64,000 nucleotides of DNA from the NCBI RefSeq assembly GCF_014649535.1, contig NZ_BMTF01000019.1:88040-152039 (forward strand), written 5' to 3'. The notes under the pieces are model-generated. The model saw only the letters and a list, made by a program, of their open reading frames with translations. It searched no databases and was not told the DNA's origin. Source of the DNA: Streptomyces gelaticus (lineage in GTDB: Bacteria; Actinomycetota; Actinomycetes; Streptomycetales; Streptomycetaceae). A program made the position numbers and the translations under genes. Numbering within the stretch: the first letter of the stretch is position 1; every line of letters begins with the position of its first letter. Shown here piece by piece: positions 9,078 to 17,257 of the stretch.

Positions 9078-9929
9078 ATGGCCTCGGCGGTGAAGGACGG
9101 AAAAGCCCCGGATCTGCGGGGGTTCAGAGAGGTGCAGAGCCTCGCGTACGCCTGCGCGGAAGCGGTCGCGGGCCGGCTCCGGCCGGGGGTGACGGAGCGC
9201 GAGGCGGCCCGTATGCAGCATGACTGGCTGCGTGAGCGCGGGGTGCGGGACTGGTTCCACCTCCCCTTCGCCTGGTTCGGGGACCGCACGGCGTTCGCCG
9301 GCTTCAGGATTCCCCTGCAGTTCTTCCCGACCAACCGGAGGCTGGAGCCGGGGATGCCCTTCATCCTCGACATGGCTCCGGTCCACAAGGGCTTCACGGC
9401 CGACATCGGCTACTCCGGCTGTCTGGGGCTCAACCCCCTGCACGACAAGCTGCTGGCCGATCTGGAGGCCCACCGCGAGCTGATACTGCGCGAGGTGCGC
9501 GAGCGGCGTTCCCTGCGCGAGATATACGAGGACGTCGAGCGCCTGATGATCAGGCAGGGGTACACCAACAGGCATCGCGCCTACCCCTTCGGTGTCATAG
9601 CCCACAAGGTCGACCGCGTCGCCGAACACCGCTGGTCCCCCCACGTGTTCGGCTTCGGCACCCAGTCCCTCAAGGGGCTGATGAGCGACGCGCTGCACGG
9701 GCACCGGGAAGGCTGGTCGCCGCTGTGGAGTCCGCACCGCTTCTCCGACCATCCGCCGCAGCCCGGTCTGTGGGCGGTCGAGCCCCATCTCGGGTTCCGG
9801 GGCACGGGCGCCAAGTTCGAGGAGATCCTGGTGGTCACCGACTCCAAGGACCCCGAAGAGAGCGCCTTCTGGCTGGACGACGATCTGCCGCATGTGCGGC
9901 GCTGGGCCGAGGAAAGGGTGGCGGCATGA
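9078..9929 (+). CDS. M24-family metallopeptidase-like protein
   Basis: A 283-residue pita-bread-fold protein related to Xaa-Pro/methionine aminopeptidases. The expected metal ligands can be placed: Asp in FILDMAPV, Asp in FTADIGYS, His in GVIAHKVD, Glu in WAVEPHLG and Glu in AKFEEILVVTD. No N-terminal creatinase domain or signal peptide is seen. It overlaps the following hydrolase-dehydrogenase gene by 4 nt, so the two likely act in one catabolic or detoxifying route. The substrate is unknown and the protein may not be a peptidase. Confidence 0.8.
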   Translation: MASAVKDGKAPDLRGFREVQSLAYACAEAVAGRLRPGVTEREAARMQHDWLRERGVRDWFHLPFAWFGDRTAFAGFRIPLQFFPTNRRLEPGMPFILDMAPVHKGFTADIGYSGCLGLNPLHDKLLADLEAHRELILREVRERRSLREIYEDVERLMIRQGYTNRHRAYPFGVIAHKVDRVAEHRWSPHVFGFGTQSLKGLMSDALHGHREGWSPLWSPHRFSDHPPQPGLWAVEPHLGFRGTGAKFEEILVVTDSKDPEESAFWLDDDLPHVRRWAEERVAA

Positions 9930-11707
9930 GTCTGCTGGATCTGCCGGGGGCACGCGAGCGCCGGGTGCGTACGGGCGGAATCGAGCTGTGCGTCGCCGAG
10001 TTGGGCGAGGAGGGGCGGCCGACGGTCGTTCTGGTGCACGGCTATCCGGACAGCAAGGAAGTCTGGACGGAGGTGGCGAGCCGGCTGGCCGACCAGTGGC
10101 ACGTCGTGCTGTACGACGTGCGCGGACACGGCCGGTCCACGGCCCCGAAGCCACTGCGCGGCGGCTTCACCCTGGAGAAGCTCACCGATGACTTCCTGGC
10201 CGTCATCGATGCGGTGAGCCCGGACCGGCCGGTGCATCTCGTCGGGCACGACTGGGGTTCGGTCCAGTCCTGGGAGTTCGCCACGATCAAGCGGACCGAG
10301 GGCCGGATCGCCTCGTTCACCTCGATGTCCGGCCCCTCGCTGGACCACTTCGGGCACTGGATCAAGCAGCGTATGACCCGGCCGACCCCGCGCCGGGTCG
10401 GCCAGCTGCTCGGCCAGGGCGCCAAGTCCTGGTACGTCTACATGCTGCATACGCCGGTCCTGCCCGAGCTCGCCTGGCGCGGCCCGCTCGGCAAGCGGTG
10501 GCCGCGGATGCTCCAGCGGCTGGAGAAGGTACCGGCGGGCGACTACCCGACCCCCTCGCTGCCCGGCGACGCGGCGCACGGCGCCTGGCTGTACCGCGAC
10601 AACGTCCGCGCCCGGCTGAGCCGGCCGCGCACCGACGCCTACGCACATGTGCCGGTCCAGCTGATCACGCCGACCGGTGACATCTTCCTCTCGGAGAAGC
10701 TGTACGACCAGCTGGAGCTGTGGGCACCGCAGCTGGTGCGCAGATCGCTGGACGGCAAGCACTGGGTGCCGCGCACCAGGCCGGACCAACTCGCCGCTTG
10801 GATCAGCGAGTTCATCGCCACGAACGAGGCGGCGAAGGAGAACGGCGGCCCGGTGCAGGACATCGCCCCGACCGGAGCGTACGCGGACAGGTTCGGCGGC
10901 CGGCTGGTCCTGGTGACGGGCGCGGCCGGCGGCATCGGCCGGGCCACCGCCTTCGCCTTCGCCGAGGCGGGTGCGCGGGTGGTGGCCGTGGACCGGGACG
11001 CGGAGGGAGCGGTCAGGACGGCCGAGATGGCCCGGCTGATCGGAGCCCCGGCCGCCTGGGGCGAAGCGGTGGACGTCAGCGACGAGCAGGCGATGGAGAA
11101 GCTCGCCGAGAAGGTCGCCGCCGAGTACGGAATCGTCGACGTCCTGGTCAACAACGCCGGGATCGGCCTGTCCGGCTCCTTCCTGGACACCACGAGCGAG
11201 GACTGGAAGAACGTCCTCGACGTCAATCTGTGGGGGGTCATCCACGGCTGCCGGATCTTCGGCAGGCAGATGGCCGAGCGCGGCCAGGGCGGCCATATCG
11301 TCAACACGGCTTCCGCCGCGGCCTATCAGCCGTCCCGGGCGCTGCCTGCGTACAGCACCTCCAAGGCGGCCGTGCTGATGCTCAGCGAATGCCTGCGGGC
11401 CGAGTTCGCCGAGCGGTCGATCGGCGTCAGCGCCATCTGCCCCGGCATCGTCAATACGAACATCACCGCAACGGCGCGCTTCGCCGGAGCCGACGCCGCG
11501 GAGGAGAAGCGGCTACGGAAGCGGACCAGTCGGCTGTACGGGCTGCGCAACTACCCGCCGGAGCGGGTCGCCGATGCGATCCTCAAGGCGGTGGTGCGCA
11601 ACCAGGCCGTCGTGCCGGTGACCCCGGAGGCACGCGGTGCCCGGCTGCTGTCCCGGTTCAGCCCCGGTGCGCTGCGCGGGATCGCCCGGCTGAAGCCACC
11701 GCTGTGA
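9926..11707 (+). CDS. EphD-like alpha/beta-hydrolase-SDR fusion
   Basis: A 593-residue two-domain enzyme. Residues 1-300 are an alpha/beta hydrolase of the epoxide hydrolase type: the oxyanion region VLVHGYPDSKEVW, then a nucleophile elbow GHDWGS with Asp as nucleophile. Residues 325-593 are a short-chain dehydrogenase with TGAAGGIGRA cofactor loop, NNAG, and catalytic YSTSK. The same fusion is known in Mycobacterium tuberculosis EphD. The ATG at 9926 overlaps the stop of the M24 gene; the downstream MerR gene overlaps in turn. The likely role is conversion of an epoxide or ester followed by alcohol oxidation; the substrate is unknown. Confidence 0.88.
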   Translation: MSLLDLPGARERRVRTGGIELCVAELGEEGRPTVVLVHGYPDSKEVWTEVASRLADQWHVVLYDVRGHGRSTAPKPLRGGFTLEKLTDDFLAVIDAVSPDRPVHLVGHDWGSVQSWEFATIKRTEGRIASFTSMSGPSLDHFGHWIKQRMTRPTPRRVGQLLGQGAKSWYVYMLHTPVLPELAWRGPLGKRWPRMLQRLEKVPAGDYPTPSLPGDAAHGAWLYRDNVRARLSRPRTDAYAHVPVQLITPTGDIFLSEKLYDQLELWAPQLVRRSLDGKHWVPRTRPDQLAAWISEFIATNEAAKENGGPVQDIAPTGAYADRFGGRLVLVTGAAGGIGRATAFAFAEAGARVVAVDRDAEGAVRTAEMARLIGAPAAWGEAVDVSDEQAMEKLAEKVAAEYGIVDVLVNNAGIGLSGSFLDTTSEDWKNVLDVNLWGVIHGCRIFGRQMAERGQGGHIVNTASAAAYQPSRALPAYSTSKAAVLMLSECLRAEFAERSIGVSAICPGIVNTNITATARFAGADAAEEKRLRKRTSRLYGLRNYPPERVADAILKAVVRNQAVVPVTPEARGARLLSRFSPGALRGIARLKPPL

Positions 11708-12681
11708 GCGGCGCCGGGCGGTCGTCGGCGGCGGACCGGCAGGCCGCCGCCGAGTACCGGATCGAGGACCTGGCGCACGCGAGCGGGGCCACGGTCCGCA
11801 CGATCCGGGCCTACCAGGACCGCGGTCTGCTGCCGACACCGGAGCGGCGCGGCCGGGCCAATGTATACCGGGACACCCATCTCACCCGGCTCCGGCAGAT
11901 CGCCGATCTGCTGGACCGCGGTTACACCCTGGCCAGCATCAAGGAGCTCTTGGACGCCTGGGACACCGGGCGCGGACTGGGCGGGGTGCTCGGGCTCGTC
12001 GCCGAGGTGCACGGCCCGTGGACGGACGAACAGGCCGACCGGATCACGCGGGAGGAGCTGAACCTCAAGTTCGGCGGCACCTCGGACGACGAAGCGGTCG
12101 CCGAGGCGGTCGAGCTCGGCGTGCTCGAACCGATCCCGGGCAGGGATGGCGAGTTCCTGGTGCCCAGCCCTCAAGAGCTGGCCGTAGCCGTCGAGTTGCA
12201 TGCGGCAGGCGTGCCGCTCGGCGCGATCTCCGGGCATCTGAGGGAACTTCGCGGTCAGGTCGAGCAGATTGCCTCGCGCTTCCTGGAGTTCACCACCGAA
12301 CACGTCTTCGCGCGCTATCTGGGTCATCGGCCGCCGACCGACTCGGATGCGGCCGAAGCGGCCGCCATGGTGCGCAGGCTGCGTCCGCTCGCCCAGCAGA
12401 CCGTCGACGCGGAACTGGCCCGTGCGATGCGGACGTTCGCCACCCGGCACTTGCATCACCATCTCGGCGCGGACACTCCGCTCGGTGCGGGCTCCCCGTC
12501 ACTCGCGCCCCAGAGTGTCGATCTACCGGCGGGGACAATCCGGGCCGTTCAGCAGCTGGTTGGTCCGGACAAGGTCTCCGCCTTTGTCGCAGCGGCCACG
12601 GAACGCGAGGTGCAAACAAGGACATTGGACGCATTGACGTCATTTACCGGCAAAGCAAGCCAAGTTGCCCAAACTGATTGA
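11704..12681 (+). CDS. MerR-family transcriptional regulator
   Basis: A 325-residue regulator starting at a GTG that overlaps the upstream stop. A winged HTH at residues 18-85 (IEDLAHASGATVRTIRAYQD, then RRGRANVYRDTHLTRLRQI) is the MerR DNA-binding domain. A long C-terminal effector domain follows, with no Cys cluster for metal sensing. The coupling to the M24 and hydrolase-SDR genes suggests that it controls this operon or senses its substrate; that is inference. Confidence 0.85.
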   Translation: MSGAGRSSAADRQAAAEYRIEDLAHASGATVRTIRAYQDRGLLPTPERRGRANVYRDTHLTRLRQIADLLDRGYTLASIKELLDAWDTGRGLGGVLGLVAEVHGPWTDEQADRITREELNLKFGGTSDDEAVAEAVELGVLEPIPGRDGEFLVPSPQELAVAVELHAAGVPLGAISGHLRELRGQVEQIASRFLEFTTEHVFARYLGHRPPTDSDAAEAAAMVRRLRPLAQQTVDAELARAMRTFATRHLHHHLGADTPLGAGSPSLAPQSVDLPAGTIRAVQQLVGPDKVSAFVAAATEREVQTRTLDALTSFTGKASQVAQTD

Positions 12682-12693
12682 TTTCAAACCGAC

Positions 12694-12747
12694 TTGTCCA
12701 CAGAATCGCCAATTAGCCTGTGGATAAGTCAAACTGACTGTGGATCA
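12694..12747. other. DnaA-box cluster
   Basis: Between merR and kptA, TTGTCCACA (12694-12702) and TGTGGATAA (12719-12727) are perfect boxes in opposite orientation, and TGTGGATCA (12739-12747) is a one-mismatch box, all within 54 bp. This short spacer is clearly AT-richer than the genes beside it. Binding by DnaA is expected from the consensus but not shown. Confidence 0.7.
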
Positions 12748-12830
12748 AACCTCGTGCACGAAAATTGCTCCGCCACATCGTGAGCGAAACCCGGATGCAC
12801 CGAGGACTCCCTCGCGGGCACCCTGGCGGT

Positions 12831-13373
12831 ATGGATGAAAGACGCACCGTCAAGGTGTCCAAGTACCTCTCGAAACACCTGCGCCATCAGCCGGAACGGC
12901 TCGGCATCACGCTCGACGCCAACGGCTGGGTGCCGATCGCCACGCTGTTGCGCGCCATGGCGCGCAACAACTTCCCGCTCACTCGCGCCGAGCTCGACCA
13001 TGTCGTCGCCGCCAACGACAAGCAGCGCTTCGCCGTCGAGAACGACCGGATCCGCGCGAACCAGGGCCATACCGTCCCGGTGGATCTCGCCCTGCCGCCG
13101 GCCGAACCGCCCGCGTACCTCTACCACGGCACGGTGGGCCATGCGCTGGGCCCGATCCGGAGCGAGGGCCTGCGGCCCATGAACCGCACGCACGTCCATC
13201 TCTCCCCCGACCGCGAGACGGCGACCAGGGTCGCCGCCCGGCGCGGCCGGCCCGTCGTCCTGTCCGTGGACGCGGGCGCGATGCACCGCGCGGGTCACAC
13301 CTTCCACGTCAGCGCCAACGGCGTCTGGCTCGTCGCCGCCGTGCCGCCCGAGTTCCTGCGGTTCCGCGACTGA
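12831..13373 (+). CDS. kptA: RNA 2'-phosphotransferase (Tpt1/KptA)
   Basis: A 180-residue protein of the Tpt1/KptA family, which moves a 2'-phosphate from RNA to NAD+ and makes ADP-ribose 1''-2''-cyclic phosphate. Family signatures are present: SKYLSKHLRHQPERLGITLD at the N-terminus, GWVPI, YLYHGT, and HVHLSPDRETA. The length is the usual one. The ATG at 12831 gives the canonical MDERRTVKVSKYLS; upstream in-frame sequence includes the DnaA-box spacer and is not coding. The bacterial physiological substrate is not settled for the family. Confidence 0.92.
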   Translation: MDERRTVKVSKYLSKHLRHQPERLGITLDANGWVPIATLLRAMARNNFPLTRAELDHVVAANDKQRFAVENDRIRANQGHTVPVDLALPPAEPPAYLYHGTVGHALGPIRSEGLRPMNRTHVHLSPDRETATRVAARRGRPVVLSVDAGAMHRAGHTFHVSANGVWLVAAVPPEFLRFRD

Positions 13374-13430
13374 CCGGGCGGCCCGTACTCCCGCTCCACC
13401 GGAGAGCGCCCGCCCCGTATGGTCGTATCC

Positions 13431-14330
13431 ATGCGTCTGAGCACTGTGATTCTGCCGATCCACCGCTGGAACGAGGGCCGGAAGCTCTGGCAGCGCGCCG
13501 AGGAACTCGGGTTCCATGCCGCCTACACCTACGACCACCTGGCCTGGCGGACCTTCCGCGACGGCCCCTGGTTCGGCGCCCTGCCGACCCTCGCCGCCGC
13601 CGCCACGGCGACCGAGCGCCTCCGCCTGGGCACCCTCGTCACCTCCCCCAACTTCCGGCACCCCGTCACCCTCGCCAAGGAACTCATCACGCTCGACGAC
13701 GTCTCCGACGGGCGCCTCACCCTCGGCATCGGCGCCGGAGGCAACGGCTTCGACGCCTCGACCCTGCGCCGCGGCGACGAGCAGCCGTGGACGCCACGCG
13801 AGCGGGCCGACCACTTCGACGAGTTCGTACCGCTGCTCGACCAGCTGCTGCGTGAGCCCTCGGTGACGTACGAGGGCACGTTCTACTCGGCGAACGAGGC
13901 CCGGAACATCCCCGGCTGTGTGCAGCGGCCCCGGCTGCCGTTCGCGGTGGCCGCGACCGGCCCGCGCGGAATGAAGCTCGCCGCCCGGTACGGCCAGGCC
14001 TGGGTCACCACGGGCGACCCGAAGCTGTACGAGACGGGGACCCCGGAGCAGTCCGTCGAGGCCATCCGGGGGCAGCTCACCAAACTGGGCGCGGCCTGCG
14101 AGTCCATCGGCCGGGACACCGCCGAACTGGACAAGGTCCTTCTCACCGGCTTCACCCCGGACCGCCCGCTGCAGTCCTTCGACGCCTTCGTGGACTTCGC
14201 GGGCACCCACTTCGCGCTCGGCTTCACCGAGATCGTCATCCACCTGCCGATCCCCGACTCCGACTTCGCGGCGGACGAGAAGGTCTTCGAACGCATCGCC
14301 ACCGAGGGCCTGGCCCAGCTCGGCCACTGA
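13431..14330 (+). CDS. LLM-class F420-dependent oxidoreductase
   Basis: A 299-residue luciferase-like TIM-barrel protein. Typical segments are the N-terminal MRLSTVILP strand, AAAATATERLRLGTLVT, DDVSDGRLTLGIGAGG and GPRGMKLAARYGQAW. Streptomyces members mostly use F420; FMN is the alternative. The start at 13431 is the likelier one; an ATG at 13419 in the same frame gives four extra residues. It stands alone between kptA and a HAD gene, so its substrate is unknown. Confidence 0.85.
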   Translation: MRLSTVILPIHRWNEGRKLWQRAEELGFHAAYTYDHLAWRTFRDGPWFGALPTLAAAATATERLRLGTLVTSPNFRHPVTLAKELITLDDVSDGRLTLGIGAGGNGFDASTLRRGDEQPWTPRERADHFDEFVPLLDQLLREPSVTYEGTFYSANEARNIPGCVQRPRLPFAVAATGPRGMKLAARYGQAWVTTGDPKLYETGTPEQSVEAIRGQLTKLGAACESIGRDTAELDKVLLTGFTPDRPLQSFDAFVDFAGTHFALGFTEIVIHLPIPDSDFAADEKVFERIATEGLAQLGH

Positions 14331-14446
14331 CCGACCCGTCACTCCATCGGCATATGCACCGGGCATCTTCACCTGATCAGGGGCGTGCATCCTCAGATGT
14401 GCGCCCCTATGCACGCCCGTGCACCCTCGTACGCGAGAATGGGCGG

Positions 14447-15313
14447 GTGACCTCAGCTACCGACTCGCCTTCGCCTGCCGCAATCCGGCTGATCGCCACC
14501 GACCTGGACGGCACCCTTCTCCGTGACGACAAGACGGTCTCCGACCGTACGGTCGCCGCACTGGCCGCTGCCGAGAAGGCCGGTATCGAGGTCTTCTTCG
14601 TCACCGGACGCCCGGCCCGCTGGATGGATGTCGTCAGCGACCATGTGCACGGCCACGGCCTGGCGATCTGCGCCAACGGCGCGGCGGTCGCGGATCTGCA
14701 CGCCGGCGGCGAACTGGTCAAGGTCCGCCCGCTGGAACGCCTCATCGCCCTCGATGTGGTCCAGTCGCTGCGCGCCGCCGCCCCCGGCACCACTTTCGCC
14801 GTCGAGCTGGCCACCGGCATCCACTACGAACCGGACTACCCGCCGTTCCACCTCGACCCGTGCGCCTCGATCGCCGTCGCCGAGAAGCTGCTGCACGAGG
14901 AGGCGCCCGGCACCGGCGTCCCCGTGCTGAAGCTCCTCGCCCACCACGCCGAACTGACCCCGGACGACTTCCTCGCCCTGGCCCGTACGACGGCCGGGGC
15001 ACGGGCCTCCTTCACCCGGTCCAGCCCCACGGCCCTGCTGGAGATCAGCGGTCCCGGGGTCTCCAAGGCCAGCACGCTGGAGCTCTGCTGCGCCGAGCGC
15101 GGCATCTCGCCCGCCGAGGTCGTCGCCTTCGGGGACATGCCCAACGACGTGGAGATGCTGAGCTGGGCGGGCACCTCGTACGCGATGGGCAACGCCCACC
15201 CGGCCGCGCTCGCCGCCGCCACCGGCCGGACCGCCACCAACGGCGAGGACGGCGTCGCGGTCGTCATCGAGCGGATCGTCGCCGAGCGCCTGGCGGCCGA
15301 CGCCGGGCGCTGA
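14447..15313 (+). CDS. HAD-superfamily Cof-type phosphatase
   Basis: A 288-residue HAD-IIB hydrolase with IATDLDGTLLRDD (nucleophile Asp in the first position of DLDGT), TGRPARW, and FGDMPNDVEMLSWAG. It is a clear paralogue of the gene at 2991-3794, with the same motifs but a longer N-terminus. The GTG start is used because family similarity begins shortly afterwards. The substrate is unknown. Confidence 0.87.
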   Translation: MTSATDSPSPAAIRLIATDLDGTLLRDDKTVSDRTVAALAAAEKAGIEVFFVTGRPARWMDVVSDHVHGHGLAICANGAAVADLHAGGELVKVRPLERLIALDVVQSLRAAAPGTTFAVELATGIHYEPDYPPFHLDPCASIAVAEKLLHEEAPGTGVPVLKLLAHHAELTPDDFLALARTTAGARASFTRSSPTALLEISGPGVSKASTLELCCAERGISPAEVVAFGDMPNDVEMLSWAGTSYAMGNAHPAALAAATGRTATNGEDGVAVVIERIVAERLAADAGR

Positions 15314-15423
15314 GCCCCCTCCGGAGAAGGACAGGCGCCCGGCCCCTTTTTCGGAGGGGCCGACTCCCGCACGCTCGGAGCAGCGCCTCCCGGACGCCCT
15401 CGGAGCGGCGCATCCCCACCCCC

Positions 15424-17127
15424 TCAGAGGGGCGCCTCCCACACCACCGTCGTACCGTTTCCGTCCTCCCCGATCCCGGGCCCGAACCAGCTCGCTCCGC
15501 CGAGCGACTCCGCCCGGCGCGCCAGGTTCCGCAGCCCGCTGCGCCGACCGCCCTCGGGTATGCCCACGCCGTCGTCGGCGACCGACAGGCGCACCGCGTC
15601 CCGCCCGTCGGGCAGCGTGACGGTCGCGTCGACGACCACGTCGATCAGCGACGCCTCGGCGTGCCGGAAGGCATTGGACAGCGCCTCGCGCAACGCCGCG
15701 ACCAGGTTCTTGCCGGTCAGTTCGCCGACCAGTGAGTCGACCGGGCCGAGGAAGCGGTGCGAGGGCTTGAAGCCCAGCGGGACCGCCGCCATGTTGATCT
15801 CGCGCAGGACACGGGTGCGTAGCCCCGACGGCGCCTCGGCGGGTTCCTGCTGCAAGGCGAAGATCGCGGTACGGATCTCCTGGATGGTCACGTCCAGTTC
15901 GTCGACCGCACGGCCGACCCCGGTCTGCACCTCGGGCACCACCGACCGGCGCTGGGCGCTCTCCAGCATCATCCCGGTGGCGAACAGCCGCTGGATGACC
16001 AGATCGTGCAGATCACGGGCGATCCGGTCCCGGTCCTCGTAGACCGCGAGCCGCTCCCGGTCCCGCTGTGCCTCGGCCATCATCAGTGCGAGCGCCGCCT
16101 GTGAGGCGAACTGGGTGGCCAGGGTCCGTTCCGCCTCCGTGAACGGTCTGCCGCCCCGGGCACGGGGGGTGGCGAGCGCGCCGAGCACCCGCCCGCCACT
16201 GTGCAGGGGCAGCAGCATGCTCGGGCCGTACCGTTGGGCCAGCCTGGTGACCATGCGGGGGTCGTCGGCCGAATCGTCCGCGAAGACCGGCTCGCCTCCC
16301 AGCAGCTTCGCCGCCACCGGGCTCTCGGGCCCGATGATCACTCCGAGCGAGGAGGAGGGGTCGTCCGCGGAGACGGCGACGATCTCCAGCCCGCCGTCCT
16401 CGGTGGGCAGCAGCACGATCCCGGCGGCGGAGTCGGCGAGCCGGCGGGCCTGTTCGGCGACGACGGAGAGCGCGTCGTCGGCGTCCCCGCCGGAGAGCAG
16501 GGCGGTCGTCACGGCCACCGATCCGTCGATCCACCGCTCGCGCTGGCGTGCCGCCTCGTACAGCCGGGCGTTGCCGATGGCGATCCCGGCCTCCGTGGCG
16601 AGCACCCGCACCATGTGCAGGTCGTAGTCGTTGAACTCGCCGCCGTCCTTCTCGGCCAGATAGAGGTTTCCGAAGATCTCTCCCTGCACGCGGATCGGGA
16701 CGCCGAGAAAGGTCCGCATCGGGGGGTGACCGGGCGGGAAGCCGGCGAACCTCGGATCGGCCGTCAGATCGGCGAGCCGCACCGGCACCGGGTCGTGGAT
16801 CAGCGCGCCCAGCAGCCCCCGGTGCCCGTCGGGGCGGTGGCCGATCTCCTGTGCCACCTCGTCCGGCACTCCGTACGTGACGAAGTCGGAGAGCCCCTCG
16901 CCCTCCTCGTCGACGACGCCGATGGCGGCGTAGCGGGAGTGGGTGAGTTCGGCGGCCGTCTCGCAGATCCGGTCGAGGGTGGAGTGCAGTTCCAGGCCCG
17001 CGCCGACGGAGCGCATGGCCTCCAGCAGCTGTGGGATGCGGGCGGTGATCTCGGTGGACAGGCCTTGCAGGCTGCGGGTCGCCTGGGTGGCGGCTTCGAG
17101 TGAGTCCTTCGGGTCCTGCTCCGGCAT
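15424..17127 (-). CDS. Two-GAF sensor histidine kinase (DevS-like)
   Basis: A 567-residue soluble kinase. Two tandem GAF domains lie at about 60-200 and 215-370. A HisKA_3 dimerisation domain follows with the phospho-acceptor in RDRIARDLHDLVIQRLFATG, and a HATPase domain with N-box LREALSNAFRHAEAS and DDGVGIPEGG. There are no membrane segments. The layout matches DevS/DosS-type kinases, whose first GAF can bind haem; whether this one does is unknown. No cognate LuxR-type response regulator gene is adjacent, so it is an orphan in this window. It lies next to the cyd oxidase operon. Confidence 0.88.
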   Translation of the reverse strand: MPEQDPKDSLEAATQATRSLQGLSTEITARIPQLLEAMRSVGAGLELHSTLDRICETAAELTHSRYAAIGVVDEEGEGLSDFVTYGVPDEVAQEIGHRPDGHRGLLGALIHDPVPVRLADLTADPRFAGFPPGHPPMRTFLGVPIRVQGEIFGNLYLAEKDGGEFNDYDLHMVRVLATEAGIAIGNARLYEAARQRERWIDGSVAVTTALLSGGDADDALSVVAEQARRLADSAAGIVLLPTEDGGLEIVAVSADDPSSSLGVIIGPESPVAAKLLGGEPVFADDSADDPRMVTRLAQRYGPSMLLPLHSGGRVLGALATPRARGGRPFTEAERTLATQFASQAALALMMAEAQRDRERLAVYEDRDRIARDLHDLVIQRLFATGMMLESAQRRSVVPEVQTGVGRAVDELDVTIQEIRTAIFALQQEPAEAPSGLRTRVLREINMAAVPLGFKPSHRFLGPVDSLVGELTGKNLVAALREALSNAFRHAEASLIDVVVDATVTLPDGRDAVRLSVADDGVGIPEGGRRSGLRNLARRAESLGGASWFGPGIGEDGNGTTVVWEAPL

Positions 17128-17257
17128 AACCCCGAGAGTAGTTAGTCCCGATTGGGGAGGAAAGCCGACCGTGATCACCGGGCCCACACCTCGTGGTTGT
17201 GGCCCCCCATGCCCACGCCCGGCCGCCGTGGCCACCCGGCCGCCGTGGCCAAGCGGC

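Noticed and set aside
15315..15365. Terminator between the HAD gene and histidine kinase
   Set aside because: CCCCTCCG and CGGAGGGG can pair, but the stem is short and the loop over 25 nt; not convincing enough to list.
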